A model generated the notes under the pieces. It was not told the DNA's origin and ran no database searches. It saw only the letters and a list, made by a program, of their open reading frames with translations. A stretch of DNA of 64,000 nt, taken from contig CAJXKL010000002.1 of the NCBI GenBank assembly GCA_913055915.1, forward strand, positions 62,001 through 126,000. Direction: 5' to 3'. Numbering within the stretch: position 1 is the stretch's first letter; each line of letters opens with the position of its first letter. Source of the DNA: an uncultured Candidatus Nemicrothrix sp. (GTDB lineage: Bacteria > Actinomycetota > Acidimicrobiia > Acidimicrobiales > MedAcidi-G1). A program made the position numbers and the translations under genes. Below, piece after piece: positions 18,393 through 28,463 of the stretch.

Positions 18393-19754
18393 GTGATTCC
18401 GGTTGTCACCCCGGCTGAGATGGCCGAGATCGATGCGGCTTCCCCGGAGGCGGTAGACGTCCTGGTCGGACGTGCCGGAGCCGCGGTGGCACGGGCCGTA
18501 CTCGAGGAGCTGGGTGGTGGCTACGGCAGGCGGGTGGTGGTGCTCGCCGGCCCGGGTTCCAACGGCGCCGACGGTCGGGTGGCCGCCGAGAGGTTGGAGC
18601 AGCGAGGCGTACGGACCATCGTAGTTGACGCCCTTGACGCACCCGAGCGGCTTCCTCCGGCGGATCTCGTCGTGGATGCGGCATTCGGCACCGGGCTGCG
18701 ACATCCTTTCGAGCCACCTCGAACGTCTTCGCCAGTACTGGCCGTTGACCTGCCCTCTGGTCTTGACGGCCTGACCGGTGTGGCCATGGGTGCTCCGATG
18801 GGCGCTGTACGGACCGTCACGTTCGCTGCCCTCAAGCCGGGCCTGCTGCTCGGTGAAGGGCCCGGCCTGGCTGGGCGGGTCGAGGTGGCCGACATCGGCC
18901 TCGACGTCTCTGGGGCCGGAGCCTTCTTGGTCGAGGACAGCGACATCTCCGGCCTCGTTCCAATGCGGCGACCGGATGCCCACAAGTGGCACAGCGCCTG
19001 CTGGGTGGTAGCCGGATCTCCCGGCATGGAGGGGGCCGCCCACCTGGCGGCCGCCGCGGCCCAGCGGGCTGGTGCCGGTTACGTGCGCCTCTCGGTTCCC
19101 GGTGGCGTTGACGCAGGTACACCTGTCGAGGTGGTCGGGCATCCGGTGGATGTCGGCCTGGCAGAGGTCTCCGGGGATCTGGACAGGTTCGCATCGCTGG
19201 TGGTGGGGCCCGGTCTCGGTACCGACGGTGATACCTGGTCAGGGGTGCGGCGCCTGGTGGCCAGTTCGACCGTCCCGGTCGTTGTCGATGGTGACGCCCT
19301 GAACGCCCTCGTGGGTGGTGACCAGGAGCGTCGGTGGGTGGCACCGGTGGTCCTGACCCCACATGACGGGGAGTACGAGCGCCTGACCGGTAGCCGCCCG
19401 GAACCTGACCGCATCGGAGCCGCCAGGGCCCTGGCCCGGTCGTTCGATGCGGTCGTGCTCCTGAAGGGTCCGACGACGGTCGTGGCGGCACCCGACGGAC
19501 GGGTCCGGCTGGTCACGGCTGGTGACAGCCGTCTGGCCACTGCGGGTACCGGTGACGTCCTGGCGGGCATCTTGGGGGCTTTCGTGGCCCGTGGGGCCGA
19601 CCCGTTGGACGCGGCAGCCGCAGCAGCGCACGTGCACGGCCGGTTGGCGACAGCCTGCCCCGAAACCGGTCTGGTAGCCGGAGACCTGGCCACGCATCTC
19701 GTCGAGGTGCTCGTGGGTCTCAAGGTCGACCCTTTAGAGGGGGCGTCGTTCTGA
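18393..19754 (+). CDS. nnr: Bifunctional NAD(P)H-hydrate epimerase / ADP-dependent dehydratase
   Basis: Repairs hydrated NADH/NADPH. 453 residues. N-terminal YjeF_N epimerase domain (about 1-190) with AGPGSNGADG and VVDAAFGTGL; C-terminal carbohydrate-kinase-like dehydratase domain (about 210-450) with VVGPGLGTD, the HDGEYERL element (commonly HPGE) and the catalytic loop TAGTGDVLAGI. GTG start. Its stop shares bases with the alr ATG. The acpS-nnr-alr order is common in actinobacteria. Confidence 0.95.
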   Translation: MIPVVTPAEMAEIDAASPEAVDVLVGRAGAAVARAVLEELGGGYGRRVVVLAGPGSNGADGRVAAERLEQRGVRTIVVDALDAPERLPPADLVVDAAFGTGLRHPFEPPRTSSPVLAVDLPSGLDGLTGVAMGAPMGAVRTVTFAALKPGLLLGEGPGLAGRVEVADIGLDVSGAGAFLVEDSDISGLVPMRRPDAHKWHSACWVVAGSPGMEGAAHLAAAAAQRAGAGYVRLSVPGGVDAGTPVEVVGHPVDVGLAEVSGDLDRFASLVVGPGLGTDGDTWSGVRRLVASSTVPVVVDGDALNALVGGDQERRWVAPVVLTPHDGEYERLTGSRPEPDRIGAARALARSFDAVVLLKGPTTVVAAPDGRVRLVTAGDSRLATAGTGDVLAGILGAFVARGADPLDAAAAAAHVHGRLATACPETGLVAGDLATHLVEVLVGLKVDPLEGASF

Positions 19755-20851
19755 TGAGACCCACATGGGCCGACATCGACCTTGCGGCTATTGCCCACAA
19801 CGTCAGCGTGTTCTTGGAGGTAGCCGGCAAGAGTGACCTGTGCGCCGTTGTCAAGGCCGGTGCCTACGGTCATGGAACTGGCGAGGTGGGCAGGGTCGTT
19901 GTCGAGGCTGGTGCTAAGTGGCTGGGGGTGGCCCTGGTCGACGAGGCCGCTGAGCTCCGGTCAGCCGGAATTGACGTCCCGATCCTTGTCCTTTCCGAGC
20001 CGAGGCCGTCCGAGATGGCCGGGTTGGCCGAACTCGCCGGAGTCAGGCCCACCGTGTACTCCGAGGCCGGTGTAGATGCCTTCGCCTCTGTCGCACCAGC
20101 CGGCTCACCGGCCCATCTCAAGCTCGACACGGGGATGAATCGGGTGGGTGCGAAGCCGTCGGATGCGGTCCGGCTGGCCGGGCACATCAAGGAGGCGGGC
20201 TTGACCCTGGAGGGACTCTTCACCCACTTCGCCTCGGCTGACCAGCCCGGCGACCACCTCACCGGGGCCCAGGTGGAAGCGTTCGACGGGGCATTGGCAG
20301 AACTCTCGGCCGCTGGTCTGAACCCGCCCGTCGTCCACATGGCCAACACGGGGGCGACCCTCACCCGGCCGGACTGCCACAGGTCAATGGTCAGGATCGG
20401 AATTGGCCTCTACGGAGTGGAACCCTCAACGGCACTCCGAGGGGTGTGCGCGGACCTGGGGCTCCGACAGGCCGTTCGCCTCCGTAGCGAGGTCGCCCAT
20501 CTGCACGATGTGGAAGCCGGCGGGGTCGTCTCGTATGGCCGCATGTGGATGGCTGACCGACGGACGAGGTTGGCCACCCTGCCGATCGGTTACGCAGACG
20601 GCCTCACCAGGTCGTGGTGGGAGCATGGGCAGGTGCTCATCGGTGGAAGGCGCCGGGCCGTACGAGGCGTGATCACCATGGACCAGACGGTCGTCGAGGT
20701 GGACGACCGGGTTGCCGTTGGCGACGAGGCCGTGATCCTCGGTGGCCAGGGTGACGGGTTCCTGGCTGTCGGCGAGATGGCAGATGCGACCGGCACCATC
20801 GGGTACGAGGTTCTTGCCACCGTCGGGTCCCGGGTGCCCCGCAGGTACTGA
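19754..20851 (+). CDS. alr: Alanine racemase
   Basis: PLP enzyme making D-alanine for peptidoglycan; 365 residues. The PLP lysine is Lys34 in AVVKAGAYGHG. The barrel domain includes KLDTGMNRVG and LFTHFASAD; the C-terminal beta domain has VSYGRMWMADRRTRLATLPIGYADG, which carries the catalytic tyrosine, and MDQTVVEV. Start overlaps the nnr stop by one base. Confidence 0.97.
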   Translation: MRPTWADIDLAAIAHNVSVFLEVAGKSDLCAVVKAGAYGHGTGEVGRVVVEAGAKWLGVALVDEAAELRSAGIDVPILVLSEPRPSEMAGLAELAGVRPTVYSEAGVDAFASVAPAGSPAHLKLDTGMNRVGAKPSDAVRLAGHIKEAGLTLEGLFTHFASADQPGDHLTGAQVEAFDGALAELSAAGLNPPVVHMANTGATLTRPDCHRSMVRIGIGLYGVEPSTALRGVCADLGLRQAVRLRSEVAHLHDVEAGGVVSYGRMWMADRRTRLATLPIGYADGLTRSWWEHGQVLIGGRRRAVRGVITMDQTVVEVDDRVAVGDEAVILGGQGDGFLAVGEMADATGTIGYEVLATVGSRVPRRY

Positions 20852-20871
20852 GTCGGATCCGGAACAGACCA

Positions 20872-21984
20872 GTGAGCCGTGTCCTCCTCGTCGAGCCGTA
20901 CCACAGCGGCTCGCATGCAGCGTGGGCCGAGGGCCTCGCCGCCCACAGCCGCCACGAGGTAGTGGGCGTGAACCACCCGGGCGCCTACTGGAGGTGGCGG
21001 ATGCGGGGTTCGTCGCTGACGCTGGCAGCCGCGGCCGAGGCCGCCGTGGAGCGGGCGGGACAACCTGACCTCGTGATCGTCAGCGGCATGATCGACCTGG
21101 CGGCGTGGCTGGGGTTCAGCCGCCGGTTCCTCGGTGACGTTCCGGTTGTCCTGTACATGCACGAGAACCAGCTCATGTATCCCCTGGCCCCCGGTCAGCG
21201 AGTCGATGACTCACTACCGCTGATCAACTGGTTGGGGATGGCTGCTGCCGACGAGGTCTGGTTCAACTCGGCCTTCCAGCGCGACGGCCTCCTCGACGCC
21301 CTGCCGGCCCTCCTCGAGCGTGCTCCCGACGAGGTGCACACCCCGTGGCTGGCAGGTGTCGCCTCGGCCTGTCAGGTCGTGCCTGTGGGAGTCGACCTCT
21401 CGGACGTACCGGTCCGTGACACCGCTGCCAGCCCGGAGGTGCCGATGGTTCTCTGGAACCAGCGCTGGGACCACGACAAGAACCCCGGAGCGGTGATGAA
21501 CGCGCTACTGAGGCTGGCTGCCGAGGGTGTTGCATTCCGGGTGGCCGTGGTGGGCGAGAACTCGCGTGTGGACCCGAGGGAGATGACCGAAGCCAGGGTG
21601 CAGTTGGGTGACCGGGTAGTCCAGTTCGGGCACCTGCCAAGGCCGGAGTACGTGGGTCTGCTGGGAACCAGCGACGTGGTGGTGAGCGCTGCCCACCACG
21701 AGTTCTTCGGGATAGCGGTGGTCGAGGCAATGGCAGCGGGTGCGGTGCCGGTGTTGCCGACCAGACAGAGCTATCCGGAGCTGGTGCCGGACAGATGGCA
21801 CGGGGTGGCCCTTTATCCCGACGAAGGGCTCACCAGCCGCCTCAGGGATGTCCTCGGCGACCTTCCCGGGTGGCGTGATCGGGTGGCGGGGCTGGACGCG
21901 GTGATGCACCGGTTCGACTGGCGACGGGTGGTCGAGGACTATGACGACCGCATCGATGCGCTGGTCGCAGGGGCGTGCAACTAG
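20872..21984 (+). CDS. DUF3524 glycosyltransferase, tRNA-queuosine mannosyltransferase-like
   Basis: 370 residues with a GT-B layout. The N-terminal half resembles DUF3524 and the vertebrate enzyme QTMAN/GTDC1, which mannosylates queuosine in tRNA: early EPYHSGSH, the aromatic WRWRMRGSS segment at about 40-48, LYMHENQLMYPL and WFNSAF. The C-terminal half has the GT4-type donor site, with HHEFFGIAVVEAMAAGAVP followed by ELVP. Family membership is read from these motifs; the substrate is inference, and a role in surface glycosylation is possible. GTG start 20 nt after alr. Confidence 0.8.
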   Translation: MSRVLLVEPYHSGSHAAWAEGLAAHSRHEVVGVNHPGAYWRWRMRGSSLTLAAAAEAAVERAGQPDLVIVSGMIDLAAWLGFSRRFLGDVPVVLYMHENQLMYPLAPGQRVDDSLPLINWLGMAAADEVWFNSAFQRDGLLDALPALLERAPDEVHTPWLAGVASACQVVPVGVDLSDVPVRDTAASPEVPMVLWNQRWDHDKNPGAVMNALLRLAAEGVAFRVAVVGENSRVDPREMTEARVQLGDRVVQFGHLPRPEYVGLLGTSDVVVSAAHHEFFGIAVVEAMAAGAVPVLPTRQSYPELVPDRWHGVALYPDEGLTSRLRDVLGDLPGWRDRVAGLDAVMHRFDWRRVVEDYDDRIDALVAGACN

Positions 21985-21994
21985 CGTCGGTGGT
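21982..21994 (+). promoter_or_regulatory. -10 element for leaderless P1-peptidase mRNA
   Basis: TAGCGT (21982-21987), then 7 nt to the GTG at 21995. The TAG is also the stop codon of the preceding glycosyltransferase. No ribosome-binding site lies in the 10-nt gap between the genes. Confidence 0.45.
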
Positions 21995-22882
21995 GTGAAG
22001 TTCCCGATCGACGGCGTCAGGGTGGGCCACTGGACCGACGAGGCTGCACTCACGGGGTGTACAGCAGTCCTGTTCCCTGAGGGGACGGTTGCATCCGGTG
22101 AAGTCCGTGGGGGAGCGCCGGCCACACGCGAGTTCGACCTGCTGGCTCCCGAGAGGAGCGTCAGCCGCCTGGATGCCGTCGTCATCTCTGGTGGATCGGC
22201 CTTCGGCCTGGCGGCAGCAGATGGCGTCGTGGCCCATCTCGAGGAGCAGGGTGTCGGCTTTCCCACACCTGCTGGTCCGGTGCCGATCGTGGTGGGGATG
22301 TCCCTCTTTGACCTCATGGTGGGTGACGGTTCGGTCAGGCCCGGTGTCGCCGAGGGGCGCATGGCAGCCCTCGCGGCCGTGCCAGATGACGTGGGTGTCG
22401 GCCGGGTGGGTGCCGGTGCAGGTGCCACGGTCGGAACGTGGCGGGGACGGGGCCATTCAGCCCCCGGAGGAATCGGAATCGCCTCCGCCCAGCGTGGCGA
22501 TCTGGTCGTGGCGGCCGTCCTGGCGGTCAACGCAGCCGGCGACATCGACGACGGTTCGGTTCCGGAGTCGGTCGTCGATGGCGTGTTTGACTCATGGCCT
22601 GACATGACAGCGGCTGGTTCGCTTGCCGATGGAGGCAGGGACAACACGACGATCGGTGTGGTTGTCACAAACGGGGCTGTCGACAAGGCCGGATGCCTGC
22701 TGCTGGCGCAGTCGGCCCATGACGGCCTGGCCCGGGCGATCTTTCCCCCTCACACGAGGTCCGACGGTGACGCCGTGGTGGCAGCCGCGACCGGTGGGGT
22801 TCCCGTCGGTGGACCCGAGCTCGACATCCTGCGGGTGCTGACCGTGGCTGTCGTGGAGAGGGCGATCAGGAACGCCTGCTGA
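21995..22882 (+). CDS. P1 family (S58) N-terminal-nucleophile peptidase/amidase
   Basis: 295 residues. The family that includes DmpA aminopeptidases and NylC nylon-oligomer hydrolases self-cleaves before a Thr or Ser. Here the likely site is the second Thr of RDNTTIGVVVTN at about residue 227. Other family signals: VGHWTDEAALTGCTAV near the start, ISGGSAFGL, and VGAGAGATVG. Cytosolic, no signal peptide. The GTG at 21995 is chosen over 21941, which lies inside the upstream gene. Substrate unknown. Confidence 0.88.
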   Translation: MKFPIDGVRVGHWTDEAALTGCTAVLFPEGTVASGEVRGGAPATREFDLLAPERSVSRLDAVVISGGSAFGLAAADGVVAHLEEQGVGFPTPAGPVPIVVGMSLFDLMVGDGSVRPGVAEGRMAALAAVPDDVGVGRVGAGAGATVGTWRGRGHSAPGGIGIASAQRGDLVVAAVLAVNAAGDIDDGSVPESVVDGVFDSWPDMTAAGSLADGGRDNTTIGVVVTNGAVDKAGCLLLAQSAHDGLARAIFPPHTRSDGDAVVAAATGGVPVGGPELDILRVLTVAVVERAIRNAC

Positions 22883-22917
22883 AGCCGGTTGCGCCCGGCC
22901 GGGACAGCCCTTGTCTG

Positions 22918-22929
22918 TACGCTTCAGGG
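22918..22929 (+). promoter_or_regulatory. -10 element for leaderless UDG mRNA
   Basis: TACGCT (22918-22923) followed by 6 nt and the GTG at 22930. No ribosome-binding site or convincing -35 in the 47-nt gap. Confidence 0.45.
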
Positions 22930-23490
22930 GTGTCAACCTCTCTGGAACTGCTGGCCGTGGAGGCCGGCTCATGCACCATGTGCGGCCTCGCTGACGGTCG
23001 CAGCAGTGTTGTCTTCGGTTCGGGTGACCCTGCAGCGAACCTGATGTTCGTCGGCGAGGGACCCGGTGCCGAGGAGGACCGCCAGGGCATTCCGTTCGTT
23101 GGCCGGTCGGGAACGCTGCTGGACCGCCTGCTCGACGAGGAACTGGGCATCGACCGTGCCGACTGCTACATCACGAACGTCGTCAAGTGCCGGCCTCCCG
23201 AGAACCGCGACCCGAGGCCGGACGAGATTGCGGCGTGTCGCCCCTACCTGGGTGACCAGATCCGGTCCATTGACCCCGCGGTCGTCGTCACCCTCGGAAA
23301 CTTCTCCTCCAAACTGCTTCTCGAGACCGACACAGGCATCACGAAGTTGAGGGGGAGGGCCTACCCGTTCGGTGACAGGCACCTCGTGCCGACCTTTCAC
23401 CCGGCTGCGGCCCTGCGCGGCGGCGCTGACGTCCTGTCCCGGATGCGGTCAGACATGGTCCGGGCGAAGATGCTGATGGAGCGGGTATGA
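22930..23490 (+). CDS. Uracil-DNA glycosylase, family 4 (Fe-S)
   Basis: Removes uracil from DNA. 186 residues. Four cysteines (15, 18, 87, 103) are placed as in the 4Fe-4S family 4 enzymes. Motif A is GEGPGAEEDRQGIPFVG, the KCRPPENRDP block follows, and motif B is TFHPAAALR. GTG start. Its end overlaps tsaE by 4 nt (ATGA), so the t6A genes are probably co-transcribed with it. Confidence 0.95.
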   Translation: MSTSLELLAVEAGSCTMCGLADGRSSVVFGSGDPAANLMFVGEGPGAEEDRQGIPFVGRSGTLLDRLLDEELGIDRADCYITNVVKCRPPENRDPRPDEIAACRPYLGDQIRSIDPAVVVTLGNFSSKLLLETDTGITKLRGRAYPFGDRHLVPTFHPAAALRGGADVLSRMRSDMVRAKMLMERV

Positions 23491-23990
23491 GCGCACTGAC
23501 GGTCATAGCCACCCACTCCGCTGGCCAGACCATGGCCGTGGCGCGTTCCCTGGCCGGGTTGGTCAGGGCCGGCGACCTGATCGTGTTGTGCGGCGACCTC
23601 GGTGCGGGCAAGACGGCATTCACCCAGGGCCTCGGCCGGGCCCTCGGGGTGACCACACCGGTCACGTCGCCCACGTTCACCCTTGCCAACCGCTACGAGG
23701 GGGATTTCGTGGTGAACCACCTCGACGTCTACCGACTCGTCCACATCGACGAGGTGCGCGACCTGGGTCTCCATGAACTGCTTGACGACAGGTCCGTGAC
23801 GGTTATCGAGTGGGGTGACGCCATCGCCGGTGCACTACCCGGTGGATACCTCGAGGTCCGGATGACCCTCGGCGACGGCCCCGACGACCGATTCCTCGAG
23901 CTCCGCACGGTTGGTGACGGGTGGGCTGACCGTGAGGCCACCCTTGCCGCCATGGACGCCTTGACGGCGAACGGCGGTGAGCCGTGTTGA
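23487..23990 (+). CDS. tsaE: tRNA t6A threonylcarbamoyl ATPase TsaE
   Basis: ATPase that cycles the TsaBD complex during N6-threonylcarbamoyladenosine synthesis at tRNA position 37. 167 residues. Walker A CGDLGAGKTAF; VTSPTFTLANRY and HLDVYRL are family markers; VTVIEWGD is the Walker B-like strand. First of four overlapping genes tsaE-tsaB-rimI-tsaD. Confidence 0.96.
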   Translation: MSALTVIATHSAGQTMAVARSLAGLVRAGDLIVLCGDLGAGKTAFTQGLGRALGVTTPVTSPTFTLANRYEGDFVVNHLDVYRLVHIDEVRDLGLHELLDDRSVTVIEWGDAIAGALPGGYLEVRMTLGDGPDDRFLELRTVGDGWADREATLAAMDALTANGGEPC

Positions 23991-24685
23991 TCCTCGCCAT
24001 CGAGAGTGCCAGCGGCCAGGTTGGCTGTGCGATCGGAGGTCACGAGGGGGTGCTGGCCTCGGCCCATTCAGGTCAGGGCCGCCGTCACGCCGAGGCCCTG
24101 GGCCCGCAGATCGACTTTGTGCGGCGCCAGGCCGGCATCCAGCTCACCGACCTGGGTGCCGTGGCGATCGACGTGGGTCCGGGCCTGTACACGGGCCTCC
24201 GGGTCGGCATTGTCGCCGGCGTGTCGATGGCATACGCGCTGAGTATCCCGGTGATTGGTGTCTCAAGCCTTGACCTGTTGGCATTTCCGGCCCGCTGGAC
24301 CAGCCGCCTGATCGTGTCCGCCCTCGACGCACGGAGGGGCGAGTTGTTCGTGGCCATGTTCCGAAAGGTCCCCGGTGGGATTCAACGGGTGGTGGACCCA
24401 CGTGTGTGCGGTCCGGCTGACCTTGCCTCAGAACTGGAGGCCTCCGAGGAGAGGAGCCTGCTTGTCGGTGACGGGGCCCTTCGCTACCAGGAGATGTTCG
24501 CCGGCATCAGGGGGGTGGAGTTGGCCGAACAGGGGCTGGCCAACCCCAGCGCCAGAGCGCTTGCCCAGCTCGCCCACGCCAGGGTCATGCGCGAGGAGTT
24601 CGTGCAGCCGTGGGAGCTCGAACCGGTCTACCTGCGTAGGCCCGATGCTGAGATCAACTGGACAACGAGGGAGGGCGGGGCGTGA
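23984..24685 (+). CDS. tsaB: tRNA t6A protein TsaB
   Basis: Inactive ASKHA-fold partner that dimerises with TsaD. 233 residues. Start MLILAIESASGQVGCAIG, then LGAVAIDVGPGLYTGLRVGI, typical of TsaB. GTG start inside the tsaE end (7-nt overlap), and a 4-nt overlap with rimI. Confidence 0.94.
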   Translation: MLILAIESASGQVGCAIGGHEGVLASAHSGQGRRHAEALGPQIDFVRRQAGIQLTDLGAVAIDVGPGLYTGLRVGIVAGVSMAYALSIPVIGVSSLDLLAFPARWTSRLIVSALDARRGELFVAMFRKVPGGIQRVVDPRVCGPADLASELEASEERSLLVGDGALRYQEMFAGIRGVELAEQGLANPSARALAQLAHARVMREEFVQPWELEPVYLRRPDAEINWTTREGGA

Positions 24686-25227
24686 GTGTCGTCACAGCAG
24701 GCGACCCGGTTGTCCTGCGGCAGATGGGCGAGGCTGACGTTCATGCCGTGACGGCCATCGACGAGATGGTCTTCGTGCGGCCCTGGTCCACCGGCTTTCT
24801 GCGTGATCAGGTCCTTGGAACCGACACCAGGTTCCATGTCGTCGCCGAGGCGGGTGGCGAGGTGGTTGGCCATGCGGGTCTCGCAGTGGTGGCCGACGAG
24901 GGTCATGTCACCACCGTGGCAGTTCATCCGACGGCTCAGGGGACGGGGATCGGTTGCCTCCTGCTGGCCGAACTCTGCCGCCGGTCGGTGTCGCTCGACC
25001 TGGTGGCGATGACGCTCGAGGTGAGGGCATCCAACGTTCCGGCAAGGGGTCTCTACGCCAGGTTTGGGTTCGCCCCGTCGGGTGTACGGCCCGGCTACTA
25101 CTCCGACAACGACGAGGATGCCCTTGTCATGTGGGTGCACGACATCGCCGATCCGTCGTTCATGGAGCGGGTCGAGGCGGCCTGCGTGGCCCGTCAGGTT
25201 CCAGGTGGGGGTGGTGACCATGTCTGA
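24682..25227 (+). CDS. rimI: Ribosomal-protein-alanine N-acetyltransferase RimI-like
   Basis: GNAT acetyltransferase expected to acetylate an N-terminal alanine (S18 in E. coli). 181 residues. Acetyl-CoA loop VHPTAQGTGIGCLLL; C-terminal family pattern LEVRASNVPARGLYARFGF. RimI commonly sits between tsaB and tsaD in actinobacteria, sometimes fused to TsaD. GTG start overlaps tsaB by 4 nt. Confidence 0.9.
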   Translation: MSVVTAGDPVVLRQMGEADVHAVTAIDEMVFVRPWSTGFLRDQVLGTDTRFHVVAEAGGEVVGHAGLAVVADEGHVTTVAVHPTAQGTGIGCLLLAELCRRSVSLDLVAMTLEVRASNVPARGLYARFGFAPSGVRPGYYSDNDEDALVMWVHDIADPSFMERVEAACVARQVPGGGGDHV

Positions 25228-26251
25228 CCTGGTTCTGGCAATCGAGACCTCGTGTGATGAGACCGCCGCTTCCGTGGTCGAGGCTGCGCGGCTGGTGCGC
25301 TCATCGGTCGTCAGCAGTCAGGTTGACCAGCACGCCAGGTACGGAGGTGTGGTCCCCGAAGTTGCTAGCCGGGCACACGTCGAGTTGTTGGTTCCGGTCG
25401 TGGCCGAGGCGATGGTTGCAGCCGGGGTCGAGGGCCGCGATCTTGCGGTTGTAGCCGCCACCACCGGGCCCGGCTTGGTCGGTTCGCTGCTGGTGGGGGT
25501 GAGCGCCGCCAAGGCGCTGTCGCTCTCGTGGGATGTCCCCTTCGTGGCCGTCAACCACCTCGAGGCCCACCTCTACGCCGCCCTCCTCGAGGAGCCCGAC
25601 CTGGAGATGCCGATGGTCGTCCTTTTGGTCTCGGGTGGCCACACCATGCTCGTCGTCATGGAGGACCACGGTCGCTACAGGCTGCTCGGGTCGACGCTCG
25701 ACGATGCCGCCGGTGAGGCTTTCGACAAGGTGGCACGCTATCTGGGCCTGGGGTACCCGGGGGGACCGGCCGTTGACCACCTGGCACTGGACGGTGATCG
25801 GTCGGCGTATTCCTACCCACGTGCCCTCGTCCAGGAGAATCCGGCGACCCTTTCCGGCGATCGTCGCTACGCGTTCTCGTTCAGCGGGTTGAAGACGGCG
25901 GTCGTGAACCACCTCCGATCCGACCCCGATGCGTCGACAGTTGATGTCGTTGCCTCCTTCCAGGAGGCGGTGGTGGACGCCCTCGTGACCAAGGCCCGGT
26001 GGGCGATCGAGGAGACGGGTGTGAGGGCCGCCTGCCTGGGAGGGGGCGTGGCAGCCAACTCCCGCCTTAGGGAACGGTTCACAGAGATCTGCGAGGGTGC
26101 CGGTGCGCGCGCGTTTCTGCCTCCGCCTTCGATGTGTACCGACAACGCAGCGATGGTCGCTGCTGCGGGTTGGTGGCAGTTCAGGCGTGAGGGGCCCAGC
26201 CCGCTCGACACCGGTGCCGATCCGAACCTGGGCCTGAACCTGATCGGTTAG
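25220..26251 (+). CDS. tsaD: tRNA t6A threonylcarbamoyltransferase TsaD
   Basis: Transfers the threonylcarbamoyl group to A37. From the ATG at 25220 the product has 343 residues. AIETSCDETAASVV opens the ASKHA fold; metal-binding histidines are in VNHLEAHLYA; LLVSGGHTML and CLGGGVAANSRLR are family signatures. The 8-nt overlap with rimI supports this start over the in-frame 25064. Last gene of the t6A run; a 125-nt gap with the groES control region follows. Confidence 0.97.
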   Translation: MSDLVLAIETSCDETAASVVEAARLVRSSVVSSQVDQHARYGGVVPEVASRAHVELLVPVVAEAMVAAGVEGRDLAVVAATTGPGLVGSLLVGVSAAKALSLSWDVPFVAVNHLEAHLYAALLEEPDLEMPMVVLLVSGGHTMLVVMEDHGRYRLLGSTLDDAAGEAFDKVARYLGLGYPGGPAVDHLALDGDRSAYSYPRALVQENPATLSGDRRYAFSFSGLKTAVVNHLRSDPDASTVDVVASFQEAVVDALVTKARWAIEETGVRAACLGGGVAANSRLRERFTEICEGAGARAFLPPPSMCTDNAAMVAAAGWWQFRREGPSPLDTGADPNLGLNLIG

Positions 26252-26299
26252 GCGGCCCGGCGGTTTCCGGCGGACTCTCGCGAAACTCCGGCCGGCACG

Positions 26300-26328
26300 T
26301 TGTGGGCCACACCGCCCACCCCTATCGT
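26300..26328 (+). promoter_or_regulatory. groES-groEL promoter
   Basis: TTGTGG (26300-26305), exact 17-nt spacer and TATCGT (26323-26328). The last base of the -10 is the first base of the CIRCE operator, so a bound repressor would cover the transcription start. Confidence 0.65.
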
Positions 26329-26354
26329 TAGCACTCGTCCAAGGAGACTGCTAA
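26328..26354 (+). promoter_or_regulatory. CIRCE operator (HrcA site), one mismatch
   Basis: TTAGCACTC, 9-nt spacer, GACTGCTAA. The left arm is the exact CIRCE consensus; the right arm differs from GAGTGCTAA in one base. HrcA is known to bind CIRCE and repress chaperonin genes; hrcA is not in this window. Confidence 0.92.
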
Positions 26355-26376
26355 CCGCCAGATGGAGGCGTTTTCT

Positions 26377-26667
26377 ATGAATCTTCAACCACTTGAGGAC
26401 CGCATTGTGGTCCGCCCCAGCGAGTCCGAGGAGACCACGGCCAGCGGCCTGGTCATTCCCGACACAGCCAAGGAGAAGCCCCAGCAGGGTGAGGTCCTGG
26501 CCGTCGGCCCCGGTCGTCGTTCCGACCAGAGCGGTGAGCTCGTCCCGATGGACGTAGCCACCGGCGACACCGTCGTCTACAGCAAGTACGGCGGCACCGA
26601 GATCGCCGTTGCCGGCGAGGACCTCTTGATCCTCAACGCCCGCGACGTGCTGGCAATCGTCAAGTAG
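26377..26667 (+). CDS. groES: Co-chaperonin GroES
   Basis: Heptameric lid of GroEL. 96 residues from the ATG at 26377, which has GGAGG 7 nt upstream; an in-frame ATG at 26362 overlaps that ribosome-binding site and is rejected. Start [16 protein letters not shown], mobile loop [20 protein letters not shown], then VLAVGPGRR. Followed after 6 nt by groEL. Confidence 0.98.
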   Translation: MNLQPLEDRIVVRPSESEETTASGLVIPDTAKEKPQQGEVLAVGPGRRSDQSGELVPMDVATGDTVVYSKYGGTEIAVAGEDLLILNARDVLAIVK

Positions 26668-28326
<1,659 letters not shown>

Positions 28327-28347
28327 CGGTCCCTCGGGACAGTTCGA

Positions 28348-28385
28348 CCGGGAGCCGGGCCGCAGGGCCCGGCTCCCGGCGTTTT
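28348..28385 (+). terminator. Rho-independent terminator after groEL
   Basis: A perfect 14-bp GC-rich stem (28348-28361 with 28366-28379) around a 4-nt loop, followed by CGTTTT. It begins 21 nt after the groEL stop and ends the groES-groEL transcript. Confidence 0.93.
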
Positions 28386-28397
28386 GGGCGACCCCGG

Positions 28398-28409
28398 TAC
28401 CCTCGGTAC
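28398..28409 (+). promoter_or_regulatory. -10 element upstream of a short leader ORF
   Basis: TACCCT (28398-28403), then 6 nt to an ATG at 28410. Matches the leaderless layout seen elsewhere in the window and lies just beyond the groEL terminator. Confidence 0.4.
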
Positions 28410-28463
28410 ATGGAACCCCCGGTGGACAGCGACGTTGGCCTGACGGATCCGACAGCGTGGTGA
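28410..28463 (+). CDS. Possible 17-residue leader peptide upstream of the Nudix gene
   Basis: ATG-initiated ORF reading MEPPVDSDVGLTDPTAW. It starts exactly at the predicted transcript start, and its TGA overlaps the GTG at 28460 of the next gene (GTGA), in a different frame. This would deliver a terminating ribosome to a Nudix start that has no ribosome-binding site. Evidence is positional only; it may equally be part of an untranslated leader. Confidence 0.35.
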   Translation: MEPPVDSDVGLTDPTAW

